Source: Deltaproteobacteria bacterium | GTDB lineage: Bacteria > Desulfobacterota > Desulfobacteria > Desulfobacterales > Desulfosarcinaceae | Direction: 5' to 3' | DNA: 64,000 nt | Assembly: GCA_002747175.1 (NCBI GenBank) | Contig: PDTK01000030.1 | Coordinates: 1 to 64,000 of the forward strand | In this document: piece by piece, positions 9,141-18,571 of the stretch | How positions within the stretch are numbered: the first letter of the stretch is position 1 | How the letters are laid out: the number at the start of each line of letters is the position of its first letter | The notes under the pieces: model-generated | The model's input: the letters and a program-made list of their open reading frames with translations, nothing else | Database searches by the model: none | Told to the model about the DNA's origin: nothing | Position numbers and translations under genes: made by a program

Positions 9141-11720
9141 TTATAATCTATCAGCAATTTTCCTTTGATACATCTCTTTTGCCAAATGCAATTTTAACAG
9201 CGCTTCTTGATGTGTTGGATTTTTTTTACATAGTTCTGAATATAATTTTACCGCCTCCTGATGATTGTTTAACGCTGTAAGCGTTTCTCCAAAACTCATT
9301 TTTAACGAATCACCAAGGTTGCTTAACCAATAATATGTATTCCCATTTCCAATTCGATTTTCGAATGAGCCATCTTCACGATACAGCAATGATCTAAAAA
9401 TGGAAGCTGCTTGACTATTTTTTCCAATTTTCGATAGCAATGTACACAGCAAAACCTTAGCAGGAAAATTTTCTGGATAAATCGCCAATATGTGTTCATA
9501 GCAGTTTATGGCAGCTGAATGATCCCCCATTTTCTGATACGTCATTCCGACCTGCAAGTGTGTATCAAAATGATTCTTGTTTTGATTTAAAAATGTACTG
9601 AATAGTGTTATCGATCTTTCGTATTCTTTTGATTGACGACAAATAATACCCAGAAAATAAGATCCCCATAATCTCATTTTTGGATAATCAATTAAACTTT
9701 TAATAATTTTCTTGGATTCCTCAATTTCACCTGAGAACGCAAGGCTAAGTGACAATTGTAATTTCATATCCAGGTTATTTTGATGGGATTTACAAAGATC
9801 CCTTAGTATCCTTACCGATTTGCCAATTTCTCCCGATTCCCGTAAAAAAATAGCATAATAGAATCGAATTAGAATATTTCCTGAATCTTCATTCATGGCA
9901 TTTTGAAAAAAATTTTCAACTTGCCCGACTTTTCCCAAACTACTCCAGCAAAACGCTATATTTATTCTCAATCCGATATAATTCGTTCCGCAAGATTTCA
10001 GATCGCTAAAAATTGATTCTGCCTTAAAAAAATTTCCGGCATATCGGTAAAGCGTTCCCAGGCTCATTTTCGCAAAGAAATTTTTTGGATCAATATTCAA
10101 TATATTTTCGATCAACGCCACACCGGTTGCAAAATTGCCCTTTAACCCATGGCAAAGTGCTGAATTCAACGTTACACCAACATGCCCACCTGACGTGCGA
10201 ACCAATTCAGATATAAGAGGATCAGCTTCATGATAATAACCAAAATCACGATGGATGATTCCTAAATTCAATTGAACAAAAGGATGATTAGGGTAAGAGT
10301 GCAACTTTTTCAATGTATCAAGTGCTTTATAAAAATTACGGTTCGCTGCATAGCTTAAGGATAAAAGGATTGCTGCCTGTGTATTGTGAGGATGAATTGT
10401 CAGTAATTGAACGAATCTTCCGATAGCTTCATCATATTCTCCAATTTCTCGATTTATAATGCCGTATTGCATTAATATCGAAAGGTTCTGGGGCCATAAA
10501 TTATAAAATGATGTAAGTAATTGAAACGCATCTTTTGATTTCCCATTTAATGCAAGGCACAAGGATAGGTTTACACCTGCGTCAATGTGTCCATCAAAAG
10601 TATCCATCAGTGATTTAAAAATTTTTATCGCATCTTCATTATTTCCATTTTGTCGATGAAACACACCCAAAAATAGTTTGGCAATGGGATTCCCGGGATC
10701 CAATTCCAAAAGACGATTTATCTTTTTTATCGCAAATGAATATTGTTCCAATCCATGAAAACAGAGTGCATAATTAAGCAGGACACCGATATGATCTGAA
10801 TCTTCCTCCAAAAGATCTGAAAAAATCGCCTCGGACGCTGAATAAAATCCACATTCACGGTTTATTACACCTAAGTATAATCGGTTTAAAAATGAATCTT
10901 GATCATTGTCAATGATCTCCCTAAAGCATTCAATGGCATCATTATACCTCCCATCTTTAACAAAACTTAACGATAAATTGAACACCAAATCACAATTATT
11001 GGGATGTCTTACCAATAGCTTATGAAAGATAGAAACGGCCTTTTCTATACGGCCATTTTCTCGAAAAACGATTGCCTGGTAAAATCGGCATAAAAAATTA
11101 TCAGAATCGCGCTCCATCACAAAGTTAAATGCAGTCCTGGCGTCCTCTAACAATCCTTGCAGCCCGTAAGTAAGTCCCAAATTGATGTAGGCTGACAATA
11201 GATTTTTATCCCCGATATCAATTAATTCCCTGAATAGACGCTTTGCATTTTCAAAAGCGCCGGCTTCTCGATAAAGTTCCCCCAAATTGAGTTTGGCAAG
11301 ACTATCATTCGGAAACCAATAGATCGTTTTCTCAAAAAATTGTATCGCTTTTCCAAGCATTCCTTTTGATCGATATCGTCCGCCAATATTGATCAACATA
11401 TCAATGCAATTTCTGCCGGAATTCCCTTCCTGTTCAACCAATTTATTTAATTGACTGAAATTATTTTGATCAAAATATAGTTCCGCCAAGCAGGTAGTTG
11501 ATTCTGCGTAGGAAGTCTGTATTTGTTTGGCATCCAAGTATTCTTTTATTGCCTTATCGATATCACCATTTTCATAATGAATTCTTCCTAGTTGAGTTCG
11601 TGCTCTTCCTGTTAATAGACCCTTTGCGATTAATTTTTCAAATATTTTTTTGGCTTCAGGATAGCGGCTTCTATTTTTCAGAATCATTGCTTTGCCAAAT
11701 GTAATCCACGCATTATCCAT
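9141..11720 (-). CDS. Very long tetratricopeptide-repeat protein
   Basis: About 859 aa, made almost wholly of 34-residue TPR units from end to end (for example YRSKGMLGKAIQFFEKTI, FREIIDNDQDSFLNRLYLGV, AINCYEHILAIYPENFPAK). No catalytic domain, signal peptide or membrane helix is evident, so it is probably a cytoplasmic scaffold or a super-helical binding surface. An ATG at 11741 gives seven more residues, but the one at 11720 has GGAGA nine bases upstream and is preferred. The gene is strikingly AT-rich: one sampled line, 10501-10560, has 18 G/C of 60, against 41 of 60 at 27481-27540. That suggests separate acquisition. It could be an O-GlcNAc-transferase-like TPR arm without a catalytic part, or an assembly scaffold for the cluster enzymes. 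Confidence 0.85.
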   Translation of the reverse strand: MDNAWITFGKAMILKNRSRYPEAKKIFEKLIAKGLLTGRARTQLGRIHYENGDIDKAIKEYLDAKQIQTSYAESTTCLAELYFDQNNFSQLNKLVEQEGNSGRNCIDMLINIGGRYRSKGMLGKAIQFFEKTIYWFPNDSLAKLNLGELYREAGAFENAKRLFRELIDIGDKNLLSAYINLGLTYGLQGLLEDARTAFNFVMERDSDNFLCRFYQAIVFRENGRIEKAVSIFHKLLVRHPNNCDLVFNLSLSFVKDGRYNDAIECFREIIDNDQDSFLNRLYLGVINRECGFYSASEAIFSDLLEEDSDHIGVLLNYALCFHGLEQYSFAIKKINRLLELDPGNPIAKLFLGVFHRQNGNNEDAIKIFKSLMDTFDGHIDAGVNLSLCLALNGKSKDAFQLLTSFYNLWPQNLSILMQYGIINREIGEYDEAIGRFVQLLTIHPHNTQAAILLSLSYAANRNFYKALDTLKKLHSYPNHPFVQLNLGIIHRDFGYYHEADPLISELVRTSGGHVGVTLNSALCHGLKGNFATGVALIENILNIDPKNFFAKMSLGTLYRYAGNFFKAESIFSDLKSCGTNYIGLRINIAFCWSSLGKVGQVENFFQNAMNEDSGNILIRFYYAIFLRESGEIGKSVRILRDLCKSHQNNLDMKLQLSLSLAFSGEIEESKKIIKSLIDYPKMRLWGSYFLGIICRQSKEYERSITLFSTFLNQNKNHFDTHLQVGMTYQKMGDHSAAINCYEHILAIYPENFPAKVLLCTLLSKIGKNSQAASIFRSLLYREDGSFENRIGNGNTYYWLSNLGDSLKMSFGETLTALNNHQEAVKLYSELCKKNPTHQEALLKLHLAKEMYQRKIADRL

Positions 11721-11841
11721 TTTATAGTTTCTCCGAACCATCTTATATTTTAAATCAACGTGATTTGTTCGAATAGCCCTGATTTCACATTACATTCAGT
11801 GGCGGATTCAACAATGGACAACACTTATAAGCGCAGATAGA

Positions 11842-12981
11842 CTATTCCGAATGATGCGGTTTAAGGACTGGACGAAGCGTAGTGAAGGTGAAGCGGGGCT
11901 TTCGGGTGGATTTGCTTTTCAGGATCAGGATATTGTGCCGCGGATCCTGGTATCCTGCTTTCAGGGACAGGGCTTTTTCAAAGCACTTCCGGGCGCCATT
12001 CCAGTCCTGCATGAACAGCAGGATGGCGCCCAGGTTGTTCTGGGCGACTTCGAGGTCGGGTGATATCTCCAGCGAGCGTTCGTAGTGTTGCCCGGCTCCT
12101 ATAATGTCTCCTCGTTTGAGTGCGAAGTTGCCAAGGTAAAAGTTGCGCAGGGCCAGATCGTCGTTATCTGCACAAATGTCTTCCAGCAGGCGTTCGCCCT
12201 CCTGGAAACGTTCCATCTTAAAGAGTATCGTACTCAATGCGAGATCGGCTTTCGCCCCGTTCCCGTATAGACTGTGCAGGGCGCTGCGTATTTCGGCGGT
12301 ATTGTGGCGAAGAAGTGCTTTTTTTTCATTTTCGCGTTGTTCATCTGCTTGATGGCTGATGTTTTCACAGTGGATTCTATAAGTGACCAGCGGTTCGGGC
12401 AGATATGCGACAGGATTTTTGGCGGCGATCCTGAGCCAGAGGTCGTATTCTTCGTTGAAGGAGTAGTTTTCGTCGAAACCGCCGGCCAGTTCGAAAGCCG
12501 AGCGGCGAACCATAGCGGCGGAAGTGGAGGGGATACGGTTGCGCTCAAACAATTGTCCAAGGAAGGCGTCACGGCGGTAACCGGGATAGGTGATGACCTG
12601 CCCAGTGGGCTTGCCTGCTTCATCGCAGTATTCGACGTCGCAGAAGACCATTGCCGCGTCGTTGTCACGTTCCAGTGTCTTTACCTGTTTTTCCAATCTT
12701 GTGGGAGTACTGATGTCGTCGCTGTCGAGAAAGGCTATCAGCTCGTTGCACGCCAGCTTTACGCCCGTGTTTCTAGCGGCTGAAGCGCCGCGTTTGGGCT
12801 CGTGTGATACGATCAATTTACTTGCAAAGTGTTTTATCCGATCCAACGTAGCGTCGGTAGATCCGTTGTCCACGACGATGATCTCGTCCGGAGCCATCGT
12901 TTGGGCCAGCAGGCTCTCTATGGCCTCTTCAATGTAGTCGGCACAGTTTAAGGCCGGGACCACCACCGAAACTTTCAGCAT
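11842..12981 (-). CDS. GT2 glycosyltransferase with C-terminal TPR
   Basis: 379 aa. A GT-A family 2 domain occupies residues 1-230: SVVVPALNCADYIEEAI, IIVVDNGSTDATLDRI, AFLDSDD as the DxD-type metal site, and a FNEEYDLWLRIA acidic motif. Residues about 245-360 form TPR-like helices (LGNFALKRGDIIGAGQHYER, NLGAILLFMQDWNGARKCFE). No membrane segments. Its start overlaps the upstream GT-C gene end by 7 nt, so they are co-transcribed. It likely adds one sugar in the cluster glycan. Donor and acceptor are unknown. Confidence 0.88.
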   Translation of the reverse strand: MLKVSVVVPALNCADYIEEAIESLLAQTMAPDEIIVVDNGSTDATLDRIKHFASKLIVSHEPKRGASAARNTGVKLACNELIAFLDSDDISTPTRLEKQVKTLERDNDAAMVFCDVEYCDEAGKPTGQVITYPGYRRDAFLGQLFERNRIPSTSAAMVRRSAFELAGGFDENYSFNEEYDLWLRIAAKNPVAYLPEPLVTYRIHCENISHQADEQRENEKKALLRHNTAEIRSALHSLYGNGAKADLALSTILFKMERFQEGERLLEDICADNDDLALRNFYLGNFALKRGDIIGAGQHYERSLEISPDLEVAQNNLGAILLFMQDWNGARKCFEKALSLKAGYQDPRHNILILKSKSTRKPRFTFTTLRPVLKPHHSE

Positions 12982-14885
12982 GGCGGCACCTTTCCGAGCA
13001 GCATGGAGGCACGTTCGTGTGTTGGATCAAAGTCAAGACAGTTGAGCAGGTAAGCTCTTGCAGCCGTTGTCTCGTGTACACGAAGCGATAGTTCCCCGAG
13101 GTGCAGGTTCACGCCGGAGGGGTTGAAGCCCGTGGGTAAAAGCGCCTTGAAGATCCTGCGTGCAGCATCCTCCTGGCCATGGACCTTCATATGGGAAGCG
13201 GTATTGTAAGCCGTCCTGAGCACCGTGGGATTGTCGCACCCTGCGGTCGCGGCCGCTATGAGCCTTGCTATGTCGATCTCCTCGAAAGGGGGTGGGTGCA
13301 GTATGCCGGCCGCTTTTAACGCTTTTTTTGCAGCGATTGTGTCGGTTTGATCTGCAATACGAAAGAGAAGGTAGGTGTCGGCCTCGTCCGAGTCGGCTTC
13401 ACCGGTGCTGAACACGCCCGCCGGCGCCATTTTTCTTATCAGCGGGTTTTCGGCATTGATGAAGCCGCCTCTTCCCGACAGAAGAACAAAGTCGTCGCCG
13501 TTCCTGACTGCTTCGGTAATGGCGTAAAGGTTATCTCCTGCGCTGTCATCGCAGGAGACAATACGTGAGGTTTTATTGCGCCAGGAAAAACGACAGGCGT
13601 AACAGTGCGCCCTGACGGAATTTTCACCAAGCATTTTTTCGAGTTCGGCGGACATCACCATCACGCTTTGCGAACGAAGTCGCGGTACAATTTTCATCAT
13701 GCGCACCTGGTTGAGCAGGCTTGCAGCCAGCAACGCTGAGGCAAGAAACAATCCAAAGGTGCTGTCGATGAATTCCGCAGGCAGTACGGCGTAAAGAAGC
13801 CCGGCCAGCATTATCCACATAAGGTGCAGGGGCAAAATAGCACGCTTGAAGGCGAAGTTGAAGGGCGCGCAGGCCATGAGGAGGAGCAAAGTGGACAGCG
13901 CACATGCACCCACCAGCTCATTTGCCCGGTCGATTCCGGTAAGCAGCACAGCAAAGGCCAGCAACACCAAAAGTCCCCCGGACAGCCACCCCCTCAGGGA
14001 GGTGTTCCACTTGTCGCCAAGGCCCTTGAAGAAAATGAGGTGCTCTGCCAGCATCGCCGCGAATTGGGCAAAAATGATTCTTCGCGCCGGATGGAAACGG
14101 GTGTTCAAGGGAGTTCTGGCTTTTCCGGTAAACTCCCGGAACGCCCGTCCGATGATCCTGTAACGCCACCCAATGCTTCCCAGCCTGGAAAGAAGCACAT
14201 AATTCAGGGCTTCGAAAACAGCCAGCCAAACGGCGTACCAAGCCGACATCTCAAGGATCGGACCGAGGCCTGAGTTTTTTGCAAGGAGGGACGCCAGCAG
14301 CACCAGCCAGCAATAGACGGGAAAGTTGGTTTTGAAACAGACCGAAGCAGAGCCGAGCAAGGCCAGCATCCAGAGATGCTTTTGGGACACCTCCGGGAAA
14401 ACAAAGAGCCCCACCAGAATAAGGGCAACGATCAGATGGAGGTAGTTCTCGACAAGGGCATGACGCGAGATGCAAAAATTCGGATAGCTAAGAATAAAAA
14501 GGAGTCCCCAAAAAACACCCGGCGGACCGGGTGCGGTGGTGGACAGGAGTAGCAACATCAGCATGTTAAAAAGCGCGGCGGCTGTGGCTGAAAAAAACCT
14601 GAAGCCGAGATTGCCAAAACCAAAGAGGCGAAAGCCGAGTGCGGCGAGCATATGACTGCCTGGACCGAAGACAGCACTGTTGGGAGGCTCGAAGTCTGCC
14701 CATCCGCCCTTGGCCGCATCGCCCAAATAAAGTCTTCGGGCATCGGGCACGATAAGCTTTTCATCCTGATGCAGGTGCCAAAGTCCTATGCGGCGAGGCA
14801 GGGCAAACGGGCCCCAGTACTCTGAATCGAGGTCAACAAGCGAAAAGACATAGATGGTTAGCGCCAGAAAGATTAAAAACCACAT
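12975..14885 (-). CDS. GT-C-like multi-membrane glycosyltransferase with TPR tail
   Basis: 636 aa integral membrane protein with about ten hydrophobic segments in residues 1-395. The first loop carries LDSEYWGPF and DEKLIVPDARRLYL, acidic residues in the position of the GT-C (ArnT/GT39-type) catalytic loop, then FEPPNSAVFGPGSHML. The last part is soluble and ends in a TPR unit (HLGELSLRVHETTAARAYLL). It is a clear paralog of the 800-aa protein at 18568-20970, sharing DSEYW, DEKLIVPD, FEPPNS and VFGPGSH. GT-C enzymes use polyprenyl-phosphate sugars on the outer side of the membrane. That this one is such an enzyme is inferred from topology and motifs. Confidence 0.7.
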   Translation of the reverse strand: MWFLIFLALTIYVFSLVDLDSEYWGPFALPRRIGLWHLHQDEKLIVPDARRLYLGDAAKGGWADFEPPNSAVFGPGSHMLAALGFRLFGFGNLGFRFFSATAAALFNMLMLLLLSTTAPGPPGVFWGLLFILSYPNFCISRHALVENYLHLIVALILVGLFVFPEVSQKHLWMLALLGSASVCFKTNFPVYCWLVLLASLLAKNSGLGPILEMSAWYAVWLAVFEALNYVLLSRLGSIGWRYRIIGRAFREFTGKARTPLNTRFHPARRIIFAQFAAMLAEHLIFFKGLGDKWNTSLRGWLSGGLLVLLAFAVLLTGIDRANELVGACALSTLLLLMACAPFNFAFKRAILPLHLMWIMLAGLLYAVLPAEFIDSTFGLFLASALLAASLLNQVRMMKIVPRLRSQSVMVMSAELEKMLGENSVRAHCYACRFSWRNKTSRIVSCDDSAGDNLYAITEAVRNGDDFVLLSGRGGFINAENPLIRKMAPAGVFSTGEADSDEADTYLLFRIADQTDTIAAKKALKAAGILHPPPFEEIDIARLIAAATAGCDNPTVLRTAYNTASHMKVHGQEDAARRIFKALLPTGFNPSGVNLHLGELSLRVHETTAARAYLLNCLDFDPTHERASMLLGKVPPC

Positions 14886-14956
14886 TCCCTTAACATATCA
14901 ACTGTTGGCCTTTTGAATGAAATGATAGCTGGACATGGCTTTCACAGCCGCCGAAT

Positions 14957-16111
14957 TCATATTTTCCTAAATAGAAAGAAATCCTGAGACGGCGTTGCGG
15001 TACCGATCTCATCGGCTTGAATGAAGTCAACAAATTCAAGTGCCTGCCCCAAGTTTTCTTTCACATATTTGACTGGATGAAAAACCATACAAGGATTGGA
15101 ACCAGCGACTTGTTCATTCTGGACAACCAGCTTTCCACAATTGAAATCCTGTTGTTCCTTTAGAGACAAACGGCTTAGATAAGCTTCGCCATGGGTGGTT
15201 ATAAGAAGATATCCCCCTGTCTTGAGTATCCGTGAAAGTTCCTGTATCCAGGGGATCTGCATGGATTCAGGCAGATGAGTAAACACAGAACAGACATAAA
15301 CAAAGTCAAATTTATCGTCATCAACATTCAGCGGTGGCTCAAGTTGATTGACCATAAACTGGGCGAAAGTAAGGTTTCGCCTGCACCATTTGATGAGATC
15401 GGGATTGTAGTCTGTACCGAAGATCTTAACGCCTTTCCGATCATTCCAATGCCGGATGATACGCCCACATCCACAACCAAAATCTAGAATTTCTTTAAAG
15501 TTGCTGAAATCCAGTTCATTCTTTCCCAGAATATCTATTATTCTTTTTACCCACACTTTTCCACCTTCAAAATACCACGAAAGTTCCTGAGTTCCGGTAA
15601 CCAATGGAAACAGCTTCATGGGTGGGACAGGCAAACCATCCGGGGCCACTGTGTTCATAAGAAGCAATGATTCGATGTTTCGCAGATATATTTGGATATC
15701 ATCCAGTTTCTTTTCAAGATAATCCATACGACCTTCAAGGCGATTCATAATATCAGAATGGGGTAAAATTTCTCTAGATTTTTTCTTGAGAAAAGCAAAA
15801 AAATGTCGATTTTCTTCAAAATTCATATCAATGAGTTGCGATCTGATCTCATCATAATACATGCTTCCCACAACAATAAAAATTTTTTTCCTATCTTCCC
15901 GTGTCAATATATTGGGATTTAAGATATCGACATTAAAAAACTTATCCCCCCATTTTAACGGATTATTATCTACAAAATAGTGAATTTTACAGGAAAATCC
16001 GTTTAAAGCATCATAAGCTGCTTTTCCTGCACCACCTGCGCCAAATATAACAACCTTTCTTTCGCTGATTTCCCCATTAAAAATCATTTTTTCTATAAAG
16101 TCATCAAACAT
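14957..16111 (-). CDS. Bipartite Rossmann sensor / SAM methyltransferase
   Basis: About 384 aa with two halves. The N-terminal part (about residues 18-110) has a nucleotide-binding fold starting VVIFGAGGAGKAAYDAL, then YFVDNNPLKWG, resembling the PglD-type N-terminal domain found in sugar-modifying enzymes. A short coiled linker follows (about 120-155). The C-terminal part is a class I methyltransferase with ILDFGCGCGRIIRHW, then FGTDYNPDLIKWC and FVYVCSVFTHLPE. An ATG at 16132 would add seven residues, but AAAGGGGAAAG sits just before the ATG at 16111, so that start is preferred. The gene is AT-rich like the next one upstream. It is expected to methylate a sugar or lipid-linked intermediate. 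The exact role is not known. Confidence 0.78.
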   Translation of the reverse strand: MFDDFIEKMIFNGEISERKVVIFGAGGAGKAAYDALNGFSCKIHYFVDNNPLKWGDKFFNVDILNPNILTREDRKKIFIVVGSMYYDEIRSQLIDMNFEENRHFFAFLKKKSREILPHSDIMNRLEGRMDYLEKKLDDIQIYLRNIESLLLMNTVAPDGLPVPPMKLFPLVTGTQELSWYFEGGKVWVKRIIDILGKNELDFSNFKEILDFGCGCGRIIRHWNDRKGVKIFGTDYNPDLIKWCRRNLTFAQFMVNQLEPPLNVDDDKFDFVYVCSVFTHLPESMQIPWIQELSRILKTGGYLLITTHGEAYLSRLSLKEQQDFNCGKLVVQNEQVAGSNPCMVFHPVKYVKENLGQALEFVDFIQADEIGTATPSQDFFLFRKI

Positions 16112-16276
16112 ATCTTTCCCCTTTTTTTCCAAATTTCAAAGGATTATTCTCATGTTACGATTAATAAGGAATTAAAATACGGGTTCAGATATTGTACCCG
16201 GGGATCAGCTATAGAACGACACGGAAACCTTGAAAAGGAAAAAGCTTGCAGATTAAAATGTGAAGGGTTGATATTA

Positions 16277-18571
16277 TTAAATGTCTATCATACCATCCGG
16301 AAGAATAGATCTTCTCGAGTTTATTCCGAAGCTCGCGGAACACTTGCTGCAAATAGGCGGTGGATTTTCCGAATTTATCGTTCTGCGAAGTTCTTGGTAT
16401 TCAGGGCCGTTCCAAATCTCGTCAAAAGTCTGTTTCAGGAGATTCCCCATCGGTTTCGAATGAATGCAACATGGTCGTACCGTGCCGTCATTGTTGACCC
16501 AGCAGTGAGACCAAGGCATTGTGCATATGCCCGGATATGCCGTGTTGCCAGGTTTTTTATCTTCGGCAATCTGCTGAAGCAAACGGGGCAGGACCGCTTG
16601 TCGAACAACGGCCTTTTCTTGACGTTTGCATGACGCCGACTGGGAGGGCAGTTCATATTTAAGAGGCATCGAATAAGATAGTCCATTGGCTTCTGCCATC
16701 ATTCTGGCGGCTTCCAGGTAGTAGAGTTTGTTCCTGTCCCGAATTGGATCGACAATTAGTTGCTGTATGTCTGGAGGCAGAAAGTCGCCTTCTAGTGCCG
16801 TTACCATGATAAAGCCTGCTTTGCAGGAAATGGCATACTCGATGAGTTGCGGGATCCCATGTGCGGTCTTGTTGGTAGCGATACAGATGAAATTCATCGA
16901 AAATCCAGCCGGGTTGTCTGCTTCGTCGCGCAACCGGCATCCATAGTCGATCTTATCGCGCAGTTTCTCCACTTTGTAAGTCGGCCGTAGCAAACCATAG
17001 GTCTCTGGGGTAACGCCGTCCATGGAGATTATGAGTTGCACCCCGTCGTTCACGAATTGTTCAATGCGTTTCCTGCTAAGAAGGGATCCGTTCGTTACCA
17101 TCGCCGGGCGTATACCATATTCTATGGCGGATTCGTAAAATGAGTCAAAATGCTCGGCCATTAGCGGTTCGCCTTGTCCCTGGAGGTCTACGGCGGTCAA
17201 AACGGGAAATAATGAGGTTTTGATTTTGTTGAAAACGGAAAGAGACATATCCTGCCCGACACCCTCCATCACGTTTGTGTTGTAGCACATGCGACAGGCA
17301 AAATTGCACTTGGTGGAGCTTTCAAGCCAAATACGGCTCGGGTAACTGGAAACGATTTCTGCTTGTTCCAGTAAGTCTGATTTCATTCTGTCTAAATTAT
17401 CGGCTTTATTGCTGTCGTATCTGCATTTTTCTGCAATACCCGAAATTGATCTGTATTCGGAAATATCATCGCGGGATAAAGGCTTTGTAACTTCCTTGAC
17501 ATTAGATAAGTCCGATTCGAATGGCTCGAACATTTGGATATTTTTTTCTTTGCTAAAATCTGTAACAGAGAATATCTGTATGTTCAAATCTTCAATTTTA
17601 TGCATATTTTTTTTAGCAAAGCCCAAAAAATATTTATTGTTCTGTATGTATATAGTGTGGATTCCGTCAGGGATTTGATCTATGGAGATTTGATCGTCGT
17701 TGGATTTAGCGTCTATGTATATCGCACCGGCAAATCCTTCTTTTTGGCTAAAAAATTGAAGCATCGAATTTCCACACAAGACGATGAACTTAATTTTGTT
17801 TTTTATTATTGGTAAAAAGTGGTATTCTTTTATGGTTCCTGATATCAAAAATGCCTGTTTTTGAACCCCATCAGATTCTCTTTTATATGATATTTCGATT
17901 ATAACGATGTCTTTAAAAGATTTCTGAAGTAATATCTGAAAAGATTTCTTGGAAAACAGGTGCGGATGTTCAAAATCACAGAATTCGTTTTCTCCAAAAG
18001 GAACCTCCAGAACTATTTTCCCATTTTTGTTTAGTAGAGATGCACACTTTTCTACAGCCTTTTTGGGGTTATGAAAATGTTCAAAGACATGGAAGGCAAG
18101 AACGGTGTCGAATTTATTGGTACCGAAATCATAATCGGCAAAATCAGTGGCAACGATGTCGATAGGGAAAACTTTTTTGGCTGTTTTTACAATTTCGGGA
18201 TTAATTTCGCATCCCATGGAACGATGGCCCATATTCGGTAAAAAATTGACAAGTGCGCCCTCACAGCATCCAATTTCTAGAAAAGAAGACGGTCTTTCAG
18301 GAATGGCATTTAGTTGTTTGAGAGTTCTCGATCTGGAGGATACAAGACCATCCATACTTTGTTCATCAAAAGTTGTTGTTCCAAGAGTTTCACGATTTGT
18401 CACCCAGTAGTCCCACTTGGAATAAAGCGCTTTGCTTGTTTTCGTCGATATAGGAGGGTGCAAAAAAAGGTGTCCACACTCCAGACATTTGTAATTTTGC
18501 AGCGGGCCTCCTGTCTTGAATAGTGTACAATGGCCTTTGCATATGGGGCATTCTGGTAAAATTGAAGTCAT
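16277..18571 (-). CDS. Fusion of SAM methyltransferase and radical SAM/SPASM enzyme
   Basis: 764 aa with an unusual order. A four-cysteine zinc ribbon comes first (CPICKGHC near residue 8, CLECG near 29). It is followed by a Methyltransf_23-like domain (motif I FLEIGCCEGALVNFLP about 97-112; LAFHVFEHFHNP about 158-169) and a small alpha/beta linker (about 250-350) like that following sugar C-methyltransferases. The C-terminal half is a radical SAM domain with KCNFACRMCYN (C422, C426, C429) and a SPASM-like region (CTMPWSHCW, VRPCCIH, PPICSKC). It overlaps the upstream GT-C gene by 4 nt. Radical SAM/SPASM enzymes oxidise, epimerise or cross-link substrates using iron-sulfur clusters. The pairing with a polar methyltransferase suggests two-step modification of one sugar, which is inference. 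Confidence 0.88.
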   Translation of the reverse strand: MTSILPECPICKGHCTLFKTGGPLQNYKCLECGHLFLHPPISTKTSKALYSKWDYWVTNRETLGTTTFDEQSMDGLVSSRSRTLKQLNAIPERPSSFLEIGCCEGALVNFLPNMGHRSMGCEINPEIVKTAKKVFPIDIVATDFADYDFGTNKFDTVLAFHVFEHFHNPKKAVEKCASLLNKNGKIVLEVPFGENEFCDFEHPHLFSKKSFQILLQKSFKDIVIIEISYKRESDGVQKQAFLISGTIKEYHFLPIIKNKIKFIVLCGNSMLQFFSQKEGFAGAIYIDAKSNDDQISIDQIPDGIHTIYIQNNKYFLGFAKKNMHKIEDLNIQIFSVTDFSKEKNIQMFEPFESDLSNVKEVTKPLSRDDISEYRSISGIAEKCRYDSNKADNLDRMKSDLLEQAEIVSSYPSRIWLESSTKCNFACRMCYNTNVMEGVGQDMSLSVFNKIKTSLFPVLTAVDLQGQGEPLMAEHFDSFYESAIEYGIRPAMVTNGSLLSRKRIEQFVNDGVQLIISMDGVTPETYGLLRPTYKVEKLRDKIDYGCRLRDEADNPAGFSMNFICIATNKTAHGIPQLIEYAISCKAGFIMVTALEGDFLPPDIQQLIVDPIRDRNKLYYLEAARMMAEANGLSYSMPLKYELPSQSASCKRQEKAVVRQAVLPRLLQQIAEDKKPGNTAYPGICTMPWSHCWVNNDGTVRPCCIHSKPMGNLLKQTFDEIWNGPEYQELRRTINSENPPPICSKCSASFGINSRRSILPDGMIDI

